This document shows, piece after piece, positions 22,835-32,870 of a stretch of 64,000 bases of DNA. How positions within the stretch are numbered: the stretch's first letter is position 1; the number at the start of each line of letters is the position of its first letter. The translations under genes were made by a program, and so were the position numbers. The notes under the pieces are model-generated. The model made no database searches. It saw nothing but the letters and a program-made list of their open reading frames with translations, and had not been told where the DNA came from. The DNA is from Setoptus koraiensis (lineage: Eukaryota; Arthropoda), in the NCBI GenBank assembly GCA_048013815.1, contig CM106586.1, forward strand, positions 1 to 64,000, given 5' to 3'.

Positions 22835-24718
22835 ATGCAAGCCCCAATTATACTTCTCAAGGAGGGCACAGAGAGCCAGCAAGGAATTGGCCAGATTGTC
22901 CAAAATATCAGTGCCTGTCAGCTCGTGGCTCAAACTATTCGCACCACATTGGGCCCCCGAGGAATGGACAAATTAATTGTCGACGGCAAAGGTGCTGTCA
23001 CTATAACAAACGATGGTGCCACCATACTTAAGCAACTTGACGTTGTTCATCCCGTCGCCAGGACACTGGTAGACATTGCTCGCTCACAAGATTCTGAGGT
23101 GGGCGACGGTACCACCTCTGTGGTCATATTGGCCGCGGAATTTCTCAAGCAGGCTAAACCTTTCATTGAGGAAGGCGTTCACCCGCAAATTATTATCAGA
23201 AGCTTTAGAAATGCACTTCAGATTGTGCTCAAGAGACTTGGGGAAATCTCAGTCAAAGTCAACAACAACTCCGATGATATATTCATGAAATGTGCTTCAA
23301 CAACACTGAGCTCTAAAATGATCGCCCAAAAGAGGCAATTCTTCTCCAAGTTAGTAGTAGATGCAGTAAAATCATTAGATGACTATTTACCTGTTAACAT
23401 GATAGGAATCAAGAAAGTTCATGGTGGAGCCCTCGAAGACTCACAACTAATTCAGGGAGTCGCCTTCAAGAAAACTTTTAGTTATGCAGGATTTGAGATG
23501 CAACCCAAAAAATATCAAAATCCCAAAATTGCCCTACTGCAAATAGAGCTAGAATTGAAAGCTGAGAGAGACAACGCTGAAATCAGGGTGGATAATGTTA
23601 CCGAATACCAGTCTATAGTTGACGCTGAATGGAAAATCTTATACGATAAATTAGATAGGATTGAGAAATCTGGAGCCAAAGTTGTTTTATCTAAATTACC
23701 CATCGGTGATGTGGCTACGCAGTATTTTGCCGATCGTGACATGTTCTGCGCTGGTCGTGTTTCTGAAGATGACCTCAAGAGAACTATGAGAGCCTGTGGC
23801 GGAAACATACTGACTACCTGTAATGACTTGAACGACGCTAATCTTGGAACATGCGAAGTTTTTGAAGAAATGCAAATAGGCGCTGAAAGGTAAGTCCCAA
23901 TTTAATATACTAGTTTGTTCATCCTATTTATCACCCACTGGAAAGTCATCTAATTGTTGCCTAAACAAACTTTGGAGTTACTCCGGTGGAATATCGATAA
24001 TGACGATCCAAGATTGCTAAACCTTTGGTTTATCGGTCGCTGATTGTCAAGTTCTTTGAGAAGGGTTTAGAACCATTTTCCGTTACTACCCTTAGTTACA
24101 GGACACACATTCTATTACACTCTAGTATCTAATCCTCACCTAGTTATTCACAGCGACCTAATATAATGTTTTGCTTGTTATAATTATTTATTTAGATACA
24201 ACCTATTCAAAGGTTGTCCTAGCTCAAAAACAGTGACAATAATCATTCGAGGCGGTGCTGACCAACTCCTGGAAGAGGTTGACAGGAGCTTGCACGATGC
24301 TATCATGGTTGTTAGACGCTTATACAAGAAAGATTGCTCCGTTGTTGCTGGTGGTGGAGCAATAGAGATGGAGTTGGCCCATCATTTGAGACAGTACTCT
24401 CGTAATATTGCCGGAAAGGAGCAAACTATCATGTCAGCCCTCGCCAAAGCATTCGAGATTATACCCCGGCAACTGTGTCAGAACGCTGGTTTGGATGCAA
24501 TAACCATCCTTAGTAGCTTGAGAGAGAAACATGCATCTGGAAATCTGTGGTATGGAGTAGATGTCTACGAAGGAGATTGCTCCGACAATCTTGAAAAGTG
24601 TATATGGGAGCCAGCATATTCTAAGAGGAATTCCTACACGGCTGCAATCGAGGCTGCATGCATTGTACTCTCAGTGGATGAGACCATTAAGAACAAAAAA
24701 TCTCAAATACAGCAGTAG
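22835..24718 (+). CDS. CCT7: T-complex protein 1 subunit eta (CCT7), two exons
   Basis: Exon 1 is 22835-23889 and exon 2 is 24196-24718, joined by a 306-bp phase-2 GT-AG intron. The product has 525 aa; human CCT7 has 543, and most of the deficit is the missing Gly-Arg-rich tail plus a shorter loop after the first third. Diagnostic segments include [25 protein letters not shown] (ATP binding), [44 protein letters not shown] and WYGVDV. CCT7 is one of eight subunits of the cytosolic TRiC/CCT ring that folds actin, tubulin and WD40 proteins in an ATP-dependent way. The ATG at 22835 gives the usual N-terminus. AATAAA is at 24773-24778, 55 bases after the stop. The eta assignment is firm because the match runs along the whole length and excludes other CCT subunits. 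Confidence 0.97.
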
Positions 24719-25745
24719 ATTTCGATGAAATTTGGCTACCTGATTCTAAAGCTTAGAAATTTGAGTTTGTCAAATAAAAACTGTCGAATCGCAAAAGAGG
24801 TGCAAATTGCTGGCTTGCCTTTCATTGGGTTGAGTCCTATCACCATTTTACTATGCTTGGGTTCTGCAAGTGAAATAACCTCCGCATCAAGCGATCGAGA
24901 CAAATTATATTGCCTACTAATCCTTTATTTATCAAGTTGCCTATGAAGGACAATTCAATATGTAATCAACTATATAATAATCAAGCAATTATAAACCGCC
25001 ATTCCTTCTTCTTGTCGTTGTGGTGAGCATCATATCGTAGATGTAGTTTGAGCTCCTTATGACAGTGGATACTATGAGTTCAATTGTTACAAGCTCAAAT
25101 AATCACTATCGTGGTTATCATACTCATTCAACCATTCATTTTAGAGTGTCTCATGGCACCAGAGACAATTTAATACACATAAGTAGGTGTCGTGATGAGT
25201 AGATATTTTTCTAACTTACTAGCCAGTGAACTGACTCTGTTAGTGGTCTATGAGTTGATCATTTTAGAAATTTGATCACAGCAATTAATGAAGGCTAAAT
25301 ATGATTACAAAACAGATTTCACATTCTAATGTTGATGACAACATGTAGATCGCATAGATATGATATAGGTCTTTTATACTCATTCAGTAGCTCAGCTCTG
25401 ATGTTAACTATGCATATGTTGAACACATGTAAGAAAAATGTAAAGAGGAGGGAAATGGTTACAAATTACTGTCGCTTACACTGTAAACTGTACTTGTGAG
25501 GGACTGAATTACACGATGATTTGTAACAGCGCCAAAGTTATAACATGGTCGTATGTATCATATTGAATACGCATCTGTACGAATTCAGTTGTTATTCTTC
25601 TGGCTACAGTATGGATATCGATATAATTTAATAAACTAGTGTACTCAGATAGTTCAATTAATCTTTCACTCACTCGCATACTTGAGCATAATTGAAGTAA
25701 TTTATTATCACTCAATAATAACACATTAAACAATAGAAATCTACT
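24719..25745. other. Spacer between CCT7 and the nucleoside transporter
   Basis: Holds the CCT7 3' UTR and the promoter and 5' UTR of the downstream gene. The frame at 24725-24946 lies in the CCT7 3' UTR and resembles nothing. A minus-strand frame at 25509-25733 starts with TTG and is discarded. No tRNA or repeat is seen. Confidence 0.4.
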
Positions 25746-27161
25746 ATGTCACAATCACCAAAGAGCAATGGCCATAGCCAAAGTCCCGAATCTATAGAGA
25801 ATCACGACAGTGGAACAAGCATAAAATATGAATTGAAGAATGTTGCTGAAGAACATGGAGTTGATCCCTTAGAGGATGATGTTGGCACTTCGGCCTCCGT
25901 CCCTCTAAGACCGCCACTAGACAGATACAACATAGTTTATATTATATTACTCATTCACGGCATAGGCACTCTCATGCCTTGGAATATGTTCATCAATGCT
26001 GATAAATACTTTAGAGAATATAAACTTTCGCCTGGACAAGGCAAGGATACTGATGAACTCAAAAGAATCAGAGAGAACTTCTTCTTCTACTTAGGACTAT
26101 CCGCCCAACTACCTAATGTAGTATTCAATGGGCTCAATCTTATATTTAATGTTGGCTCGGGTAATCTAAATCTAAGAGTTAATATTACATTAGTCGTTGA
26201 ATTACTAGTATTTGGACTAACTTTAGCCTTAGTTTTGATAGACACGTCAACATGGTCAGTAGTATTCTTCTACATTACAATTGGTTCTGTGATTGTATTG
26301 AATATGTCTAGCGGTATCTATCAAAATTGTGTCTTCGGAACTGGCGCAAGTTTTCCAGGCAGATACACAAATGCCATACTGATTGGTAACAATTTCAGCG
26401 GTACCTTCACTTCTATCGTCAATCTAATATCGAAAGCACTGATGCCCGATTCGAGATCTTCAGCAACGTTCTATTTCTCCACGGCCTCATTTGTAATAAT
26501 AACATGCTTGATAACGTACAATTACCTGCCTTCAAATCAATTCTACAGCCATTACAGAAAAACTACTCAAAATACCCAGTCCAATGTCGAAGAGGCCAAA
26601 TCAGAAGATGTTCTATTTGTTACTCCCACCAAGTTATCAGTTCTGTCTAAATGCTGGCCTCAATGTCTGAATATTTTTATAACTTTCTATGTGACATTGA
26701 CATTATTCCCCAACGTTCTTTCTAATATTAATCTAAACTCATCGGAAGCCAAGCTAGGATTATCGGATGACAATCTAGTTGATGTTGGATGCTTTTTTGT
26801 TTTCAACTTCACCGCTTTGTTGGGAAACATTCTAGCCTCATACACAAATTGGCCTGGAAAGGAACGAACTTGGATAATGGTGTTTGCGAGATTTATCTTT
26901 ATCCCAATATTTGTGAGTTTCGACTTCCTCCATGATTCTAGAAAGCTACCAGTCTTGTTGAACAACTATGCTCTGTATGTTTTCACGAATGCTATATTCG
27001 GTCTCAGTGGTGGATATCTTAGTAGTATATGCATGATATTTGCCTCACAGGGACTTAAAAAATCTGAAGCTCCTGTGGCGGGTATGATAGCGTCCTTTTT
27101 CCTAGTCCTAGGTATATTTGTCGGCATTAATACGTGGACGATACTCAAGTGGATAGTCTAA
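25746..27161 (+). CDS. Equilibrative nucleoside transporter (SLC29/ENT family)
   Basis: The single exon encodes 471 aa, close to the 456 of human ENT1. After a soluble N-terminus of about 57 residues, TM1 carries the ENT hallmark LIHGIGTLMPWNMFI. Further family features are LPNVVFNGLNLIF in TM2, the GIYQNCVFGTGASFPGRYTNAI stretch in the TM4-TM5 region, a large hydrophilic cytoplasmic loop after TM6 (about residues 262-300) and a C-terminal half with five hydrophobic helices ending NTWTILKWIV. The predicted 11-helix layout fits the family. It would carry nucleosides and perhaps bases across the plasma membrane without an ion gradient; which of the ENT1-4 types it is cannot be said. AATAAA is at 27184-27189, 22 bases after the stop. 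It is convergent with MOB2, with 107 bases between stop codons. Confidence 0.93.
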   Translation: MSQSPKSNGHSQSPESIENHDSGTSIKYELKNVAEEHGVDPLEDDVGTSASVPLRPPLDRYNIVYIILLIHGIGTLMPWNMFINADKYFREYKLSPGQGKDTDELKRIRENFFFYLGLSAQLPNVVFNGLNLIFNVGSGNLNLRVNITLVVELLVFGLTLALVLIDTSTWSVVFFYITIGSVIVLNMSSGIYQNCVFGTGASFPGRYTNAILIGNNFSGTFTSIVNLISKALMPDSRSSATFYFSTASFVIITCLITYNYLPSNQFYSHYRKTTQNTQSNVEEAKSEDVLFVTPTKLSVLSKCWPQCLNIFITFYVTLTLFPNVLSNINLNSSEAKLGLSDDNLVDVGCFFVFNFTALLGNILASYTNWPGKERTWIMVFARFIFIPIFVSFDFLHDSRKLPVLLNNYALYVFTNAIFGLSGGYLSSICMIFASQGLKKSEAPVAGMIASFFLVLGIFVGINTWTILKWIV

Positions 27162-27268
27162 TATTGTTATACTGTATGAGATCAATAAATCTTTGTAGTT
27201 GATAATTTATTTTGGTACTTTCAATAACATAATACAAGTAAATCGATATAATTATTTCTGAATGATAG

Positions 27269-28038
27269 CTAATCATTAGTGACGCTATTTGTGTTCCTAA
27301 TTCTTAGAACCTCCAAATCTGATTGGTCGACAAGTTTAAACTCTTCATTGAATAACACTAAGTGTGCAAATATACAGTTAAGATGGGGATGAAGGCTGAG
27401 CTCGTATATCTCTCTGAAATGAGAATGGTAAATGTGTGCCAGAACATGAAATAACAATTGATGCATCTTTTTGATGACTTGATCGAAATTGAACGGGAAA
27501 TCTTTGCCAAATTTAGTTGGGAATATGCACTCGTCATTGACAGTCTTCTGTATGTAAGTCATAACATAATCAATGTAGTGAGGGGCCGCCAACTTTAATC
27601 TTTTTCCTTTTTCATCTTGCCACAAATAAAGCCTGTATGTTGAGACAAAATAGAAATAAGAAAGAGTTAACAAAATAGATATTGTGTCATGGTGAAAGAA
27701 TTGTCGAGTCACTCTAATTACCTGTTTCCTGGTCCAATCATATCCGGACATCCGCCAACAGTACAAAATTCTGATATAATTCCATATAGTACATTGATGT
27801 TCTCAAAGAAAGATATGGTCTGAGAAGCCAACCATTCGTTTTGGTCAACATATTTGGGCAGTACCACTAGATCTTTGAGCTTGGATTCCGGTATAAGAAG
27901 ATTAAGGAGGTTTACATCTTGCAAATATTCCTTAGTTGCCTCTTGTGGGCTCGTTACTTGATTACTGGTGTCTTTAGTATCGCGGCGTCTGGTTTTTCCC
28001 ATTAGCCAATTGAATGTCTCTCTTAGATATTCCGACAT
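27269..28038 (-). CDS. MOB2: MOB kinase activator, MOB2 type, two exons
   Basis: Exon 1 runs 28038-27722 and exon 2 runs 27632-27269 on the minus strand, with an 89-bp phase-2 intron (27721-27633). The product has 226 aa. The Mob1/phocein fold is clear: ISFFENINVLYGIISEFCT, then the zinc ligands C-x4-C (CTVGGC) and H-x4-H (HIYHSH). MOB2-type residues rather than MOB1 are seen in WQDEKGKRLKLAAPHYIDYV, FPTKFGKDFP and LLFHVLAHIYHSHF. MOB2 binds the N-terminal region of NDR/LATS-type kinases (Tricornered in flies), affecting morphogenesis and growth. AATAAA on the minus strand is at 27211-27206. It shares a divergent promoter region of 287 bases with EIF2B3. Confidence 0.9.
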
Positions 28039-28325
28039 AGTCGTTCTTTTTTATGGTACTTCAACAATAATGGTTGTTGATAAAGACTAATAATATCTCA
28101 ATGAGTAACTTAAGAATAAAAAGGGTATATTATAGACACATAACGCATGAACATCAATTCGTCGAATTGAACAGCTGTGCGGTCCGCCTCCAAATTCAGT
28201 TTTCTGACGTGGATTCAAACTGGCTTTACCACTAACAACAATAAATGTTATTATTATTTATTACATTATTTATACATTTTGTTATTTATTTTTACAATAC
28301 TTTACTAAATCTTTTCAAACTGACA

Positions 28326-29807
28326 ATGTTTATGCAAGCTGTCATCTTGGCCGCTGGAAGCGGTAGTCGCTTGACTGAATTGACAAACGATAAACCGAAA
28401 TGTTTATTACCAGTCGGTAATAATTGTCTCATCTGGTACGCCATAACTAGCTTGAAAGAGGCCGGTATAGGCAAAATCATCTGTCTTATTCCTGATGTCC
28501 ACGAAAACGAAATCAAACAGTATTGTCACAAAAAGTTTTCCTCTTTCAAGAATTTAGAGCTCACCTTTCAAATAGTACCCATGCAAGATAACTGTGGTAC
28601 AGCGGAGAGTTTACTGACAATCAAAGATAAGATTCGCGGAGACTTCCTTGTATTTAGTTGCGACACTATTGTTGATCCATCCGCCATAATCAATTTAATC
28701 AATCAGTACCGCCTCTATGATCCATCTCTATCAGTTTTGCTATCCGATGATGAACCTCAGCCTTTGCAAATACAAGTTCCTGGAGGGAAGGAAAAAGAAG
28801 GAACGGTCCGGGATATAATTGCTTTGGATAACTTGGACAGATTTTGCTCTGTAGACGAAAGTCTACCTCAGATAAGCAAGATAGTTCTATTTAGTTCTGC
28901 TCGAGATCTTGATGATGTCATCAAAGTCAAACAAGGTATATTTTCCCTGCATCCAAACCTAAGGGTTTACTCAAGGTTTCTTGATGCACATGTCTACATC
29001 TTCAAGAGAAGTCTTCTCGATATGATAGAACAAAATAAATCTAAAACCACTTTGAAAGGCGAAATATTACCTCTTCTGATTGCCAAACAATTCACTTGGT
29101 CTAAAGTCGAAGTTGAACAGGAAGACGATGAAATCAATCGACCATCTAATCTAGATATTGTAGATTATGAAAATGAATTAAACAAAAAATTGAATCAGAT
29201 AAGTCCAGAAAATTTAGATGAACTCAGTGCAACAAATTTTATTAGCTGTCATGCAATGATTCTGAAGAATACACTCTGTTTGAGAGCGAATAGTATAGGA
29301 GCATTCGTGGAGTGCAATCGCCGTGCGAAGGCAATTTTAGCAAAGTTCAAACCCAAAGTAAATGCAGTCAAGGCAGTCCTCCCAAAAAATCTACATGAAT
29401 TGGAGGGCAAGAATCTGGCAACATCTGAAGAGACGCCAGTGGTAGAGACAAAACTAAAGTCGAAGCCAAGTGCCGACTGTACCATAGGAGACAGCTTGAT
29501 AACAGGTGAAAAGTGCACAATCAAGAAGAGTTGCATTGGTAACAATTGTAAAATAGGAGACAAAGTAAAGATTATTGATTCAATAATTATGGACAACGTT
29601 GAGATAGATTCAAATGTCAATATCACCGGAAGTATAGTTGGAACTGGAGTCAAAATAGCTACCAAGTGCGACTTGAAAGCTTGCATAGTAGGAGCGAGAC
29701 AAATAGTATCTGCATCGTGTAAATTTTCCAATGAAGTTGTCATGGATGACAAGTACATGATAGATTTGAGTGATCCTATAGATGAAGACGATATCTACGC
29801 GAAATAA
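28326..29807 (+). CDS. EIF2B3: Translation initiation factor eIF2B subunit gamma
   Basis: The single exon encodes 493 aa from ATG 28326. An in-frame ATG at 28245 would add 27 hydrophobic residues not expected for this cytosolic protein, and family alignment starts at MQAVILAAGSGSRL. The N-terminal half is the nucleotidyltransferase-like domain (ILAAGSGSRL, KPKCLLPVGN). The C-terminal half has left-handed beta-helix hexapeptides (IGDSLITGEKCTIKKSCIG and following). eIF2B is the GDP-GTP exchange factor for eIF2; the gamma subunit forms the catalytic subcomplex with epsilon and is central to the integrated stress response. A linker of about 90 residues (near 410-445 on the protein) is Lys/Glu-rich. 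AATAAA (29821-29826) begins 14 bases after the stop. It converges on VPS51 with only 53 bases between stop codons. Confidence 0.95.
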   Translation: MFMQAVILAAGSGSRLTELTNDKPKCLLPVGNNCLIWYAITSLKEAGIGKIICLIPDVHENEIKQYCHKKFSSFKNLELTFQIVPMQDNCGTAESLLTIKDKIRGDFLVFSCDTIVDPSAIINLINQYRLYDPSLSVLLSDDEPQPLQIQVPGGKEKEGTVRDIIALDNLDRFCSVDESLPQISKIVLFSSARDLDDVIKVKQGIFSLHPNLRVYSRFLDAHVYIFKRSLLDMIEQNKSKTTLKGEILPLLIAKQFTWSKVEVEQEDDEINRPSNLDIVDYENELNKKLNQISPENLDELSATNFISCHAMILKNTLCLRANSIGAFVECNRRAKAILAKFKPKVNAVKAVLPKNLHELEGKNLATSEETPVVETKLKSKPSADCTIGDSLITGEKCTIKKSCIGNNCKIGDKVKIIDSIIMDNVEIDSNVNITGSIVGTGVKIATKCDLKACIVGARQIVSASCKFSNEVVMDDKYMIDLSDPIDEDDIYAK

Positions 29808-29860
29808 TGTTTATCGTGTCAATAAAGCTAAGTTCGGATAAAGATCAATTTATTTACTCC

Positions 29861-31648
29861 TCATGCATTGTTATCAACAACCATCTGTTTTACAACTTTC
29901 CAATCCATCAATATTGGTTCGACACATCTGTTATCTGCACTAATCAAAACTTCATCAAGTAATGCCGATACTACATTTTCGTCGGACACAAATCGAGACA
30001 GATTAGTCTGTAAATAGTATGAGTCCATCTGAATCTGTTGAAAACCATACTTACTAAATGTGGATAGACGAACACCCTCGATTAATGTTTTGAGCACTAT
30101 ACGAATCACGCCAGTCATAATGGCTCTTCTCGAAAATTCAACGGCACTAAATATTTCAATCCTCTCTGAGAACAATCTCTTGATATTAGTAATCAATGTG
30201 TCAGCCAAGCTCGCGTTTTTTCTATTGTGAGCTTTGGTGTTCTGATGATTATAGATAAAATCTATGCTACGCTCAATTTTGTTACCAGTTTCGTAGTACT
30301 GTCCCACCTGATTATCGATCAGTATGAGATCTTCTAGCAATCCTCTCATTATCGGCCTGAATGCTTTAGGTTCATGATTACTGAACCAATCCCGCTGCTC
30401 GATGCTCTTCCGCACAACATGTGAAAGTGTTTGCCCTTGTTCGTTTACATAATTATTAAGAAGCTCATGAGCAGTGTCCCTGGAATAGTCTGCAAGAGTT
30501 TGTGCGAAATCTGTATTAGTTACTAATGGCGTTATAAGTAGACGATCCATATCGTAACAGAATCTAGACATAGTCAACTGATTGAATGCTACCGAGTTGG
30601 TAAGATCATTTTGATCGTTCTTGTTTTGATCACGATGCTTGCTCGTTTCTCTGAATTGATTTAGACAGAATTGAAAAAATCCAACAACTACTCTCTCCCG
30701 TATTTGATTCTTAGATAGAAATATATCGCATCCTTGATCTAGGTTCAACTCTTCAATGTCCTTTGAGCATTGATTTATAATAACAGTGATCAATTCAGTT
30801 AGTGACTCCGGTGTTGGACTTGTTTGAAATGAAGAAGCAGTATTGGATAGATCTAACATGGCCACATCTATTGATACGGGCGTTATCATGGAATCTTGAA
30901 CTTCTAATGACTTATCGATAGCTGCTTTGTGAAGTGTCAAAGACCTTGAATATGGTAATGTTGTTTGTTGAAAGTTTTGCAAGAAAGCATTATATTGTGT
31001 TTTCATGCGAGATAGATATTGATCAACAATGATGCCCAAAAATGTTTGCGGTGTAGTCTCGTTTAATTTACATAGCATTACCATAATATCTATCGATTGT
31101 TGCGGCAACAAATCTTTATTGATCTTCAATTGTTCATAAAGTTTTGCTTTTAGTTTGTCTCCCATACTATTGCATTCGTCATTTATTGATTTTAATGATG
31201 GATACTGACGACATTGGTCCAATAATGTATGGGCATAGATATAATATTTGACGGCTTCTTGGAACTTGCCAACCTCAATCAATGAATTCATATTGGAAGG
31301 GAATTCAAATAGAAATTGTAGCCTCTTTAAAATTTTAGAAGTAGAGGATAGCTTGGACAAATTGACGCGTTTGTCTGATAAGTTTGTCGAGACTCTATTA
31401 CTTTGTTGTGTTATCTCTTTCATATTGTCAGATAGTAGATTCAATTCTAGTTCCATTTGATCAAAATTATTGCTCATCTGACGAATGGTTTGCGCCGCAT
31501 TGATTAGTTTATTATAATTTTCATATAATAGAGTATGCATTTCGCTTTCTAGCATACGTATTTGTTTGTATAATTTGACTTCTTCATCCATGAGCTTGTT
31601 AAGATTATTATTTTTGATAAGACCGTCAACAAACGCCTCAATGTCCAT
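29861..31648 (-). CDS. VPS51: Vacuolar protein sorting-associated protein 51 homolog (GARP/EARP subunit)
   Basis: The single exon encodes 595 aa. The start IEAFVDGLIKNNNLNKLMDE, followed by IRMLESEMHTLLYENYNKLI, is the conserved Vps51/Fat-free N-terminal coiled coil. LKRLQFLFEFPSNMN follows, and the C-terminal third has RKSIEQRDWFSNHEPKAFR and LFSERIEIFSAVEFSRRA, both strongly conserved in the family. Human VPS51 has 782 residues; the shortening is in the N-terminal extension and mid-region. VPS51 joins VPS52, VPS53 and VPS54 (GARP) or VPS50 (EARP) to tether endosome-derived vesicles at the trans-Golgi or recycling endosomes. The minus-strand AATAAA begins at 29854, six bases past the stop, so the 3' UTR is minimal and the mRNA ends probably overlap those of EIF2B3. 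Confidence 0.94.
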   Translation of the reverse strand: MDIEAFVDGLIKNNNLNKLMDEEVKLYKQIRMLESEMHTLLYENYNKLINAAQTIRQMSNNFDQMELELNLLSDNMKEITQQSNRVSTNLSDKRVNLSKLSSTSKILKRLQFLFEFPSNMNSLIEVGKFQEAVKYYIYAHTLLDQCRQYPSLKSINDECNSMGDKLKAKLYEQLKINKDLLPQQSIDIMVMLCKLNETTPQTFLGIIVDQYLSRMKTQYNAFLQNFQQTTLPYSRSLTLHKAAIDKSLEVQDSMITPVSIDVAMLDLSNTASSFQTSPTPESLTELITVIINQCSKDIEELNLDQGCDIFLSKNQIRERVVVGFFQFCLNQFRETSKHRDQNKNDQNDLTNSVAFNQLTMSRFCYDMDRLLITPLVTNTDFAQTLADYSRDTAHELLNNYVNEQGQTLSHVVRKSIEQRDWFSNHEPKAFRPIMRGLLEDLILIDNQVGQYYETGNKIERSIDFIYNHQNTKAHNRKNASLADTLITNIKRLFSERIEIFSAVEFSRRAIMTGVIRIVLKTLIEGVRLSTFSKYGFQQIQMDSYYLQTNLSRFVSDENVVSALLDEVLISADNRCVEPILMDWKVVKQMVVDNNA

Positions 31649-32456
31649 GTTGATTAGCCTTGGTGTCGATGGCCGCCAATTGGCCGCAATCCCCTATAAA
31701 CAACAACAATTATAGATGTGACTAGATACTATTTTTGATGCACTCAGATAAGTTGCAGATGCAAATTAATAGTAATTATGATGATACTAATGATTGATTT
31801 TGATCTTATACTACATAGAAATAGTAATAATAATAAATAATTTACAGTGTTAATAATATTGTTGTTACTGCCGCTATTCCTGTTTATGTCTAGTAACCGG
31901 ACAAAAAGTTTACTGTAGTTTTTCAGTACATCTGTTATTTGTTTTGTTTTACACACGCACACACTCACATAGTGCCGGTGGATAGACTGCGCGCTTAGGC
32001 GCGTATTTTGATTCCGAATCAAATCAGATTGGCGAGTCCGAGTGAACTCTATCTATCTCCCCTATAGTCCTCTATGCACCGCGACGCACCACAGAGCATG
32101 CGCATTGAGGCAATTTTGTCATTGGCCATCATTAGCATATCTTTCTCAACCGCTAGATCCCCCGCCAGATAAATCGAATGAGTAAAGTCGAATGACGCAT
32201 CCGCTACGACAATTGTTGTGACCGCGCGCTATTGATTACTTCCCCAAAGTTGCCGATGACCACCATTTGTGGCCATATATAAGAGGGTACAATCGTTTAA
32301 CCGGACACTATCGATTTTGTGCACCAGTTGATCGACATCCAATAGCGATTGTATCCTACCATCCAACTAAACAAAATCATCGCATCCCAACCCAACTCAT
32401 TACATACCATCAACTATCATCAACAATCGCACTCACTTAAGACAATATTCGTCGAA
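31649..32456. promoter_or_regulatory. Divergent promoter region of VPS51 and the 137-aa zinc-finger gene
   Basis: On the + strand a strong TATATAAG box at 32276-32283 predicts transcription from about 32306 and a 5' UTR of about 150 bases before ATG 32457. A GCATGCGCA word (32096-32104) resembles an NRF1 half-palindrome. GGCCGCCAATTGGCCGC near 31670 lies by the VPS51 start. A tissue-specific TATA promoter next to a TATA-less housekeeping one is the likely arrangement (inference). Confidence 0.5.
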
Positions 32457-32870
32457 ATGCACAAAATCCTCCTGCCATTGAAAAAGAGATACGTCGAGCA
32501 ACAAGAACCTTTGGACCTAACAGTACCGCCACCACCTCGTCCTGTAAGCGAGAAACAAAAAGCGAAACAACGAAGACAAAAGATCAAAGCATCTGGAAAA
32601 TACACTTGTCTCGAATGCAAGAAAAGTTTTGTACAGATGTCCTCGTTAATAACTCACCAACGAATCCACACCGGAGAGAGGCCATACAAATGTAAAGACT
32701 GCAACAACACTTATGGAGATTTGTCAACTTTTACCAAACATCGACGTATACATTCTGGAGAAAAGCCATACAAGTGTAGAATATGTGCAAGACCTTTCAG
32801 TCAGAGTGGCAATTGTTTAAGACACGTTCGCAGTGTACACAAAGCAAAATCAAACAAAAAAATGAATTAA
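32457..32870 (+). CDS. Small C2H2 zinc-finger protein with CtBP-type motif, 137 aa
   Basis: The frame opens upstream at a TTG (32349), but the first ATG is 32457, in good context 150 bases after a TATA box. The protein begins with a basic segment and EQQEPLDLTVPPPPRP; PLDLT fits the PxDLS/T class of CtBP corepressor-binding motifs. A Lys/Arg-rich stretch follows, then three adjacent C2H2 fingers: YTCLECKKSF...HQRIH, YKCKDCNNTY...HRRIH and YKCRICARPF...HVRSVH, with TGERPYK- and SGEKPYK-type linkers. A short DNA-binding repressor is therefore likely (inference). I recognise no specific orthologue. It is intronless, and AATAAA (32872-32877) starts one base after the stop codon. Being so short, it may be a lineage-specific or fast-evolving transcription factor. 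Confidence 0.85.
   Translation: MHKILLPLKKRYVEQQEPLDLTVPPPPRPVSEKQKAKQRRQKIKASGKYTCLECKKSFVQMSSLITHQRIHTGERPYKCKDCNNTYGDLSTFTKHRRIHSGEKPYKCRICARPFSQSGNCLRHVRSVHKAKSNKKMN

Noticed and set aside
32349-32456. 36-residue N-terminal extension of the 137-aa zinc-finger protein
   Set aside because: Starts at TTG and lies within the expected 5' UTR after the TATA box.
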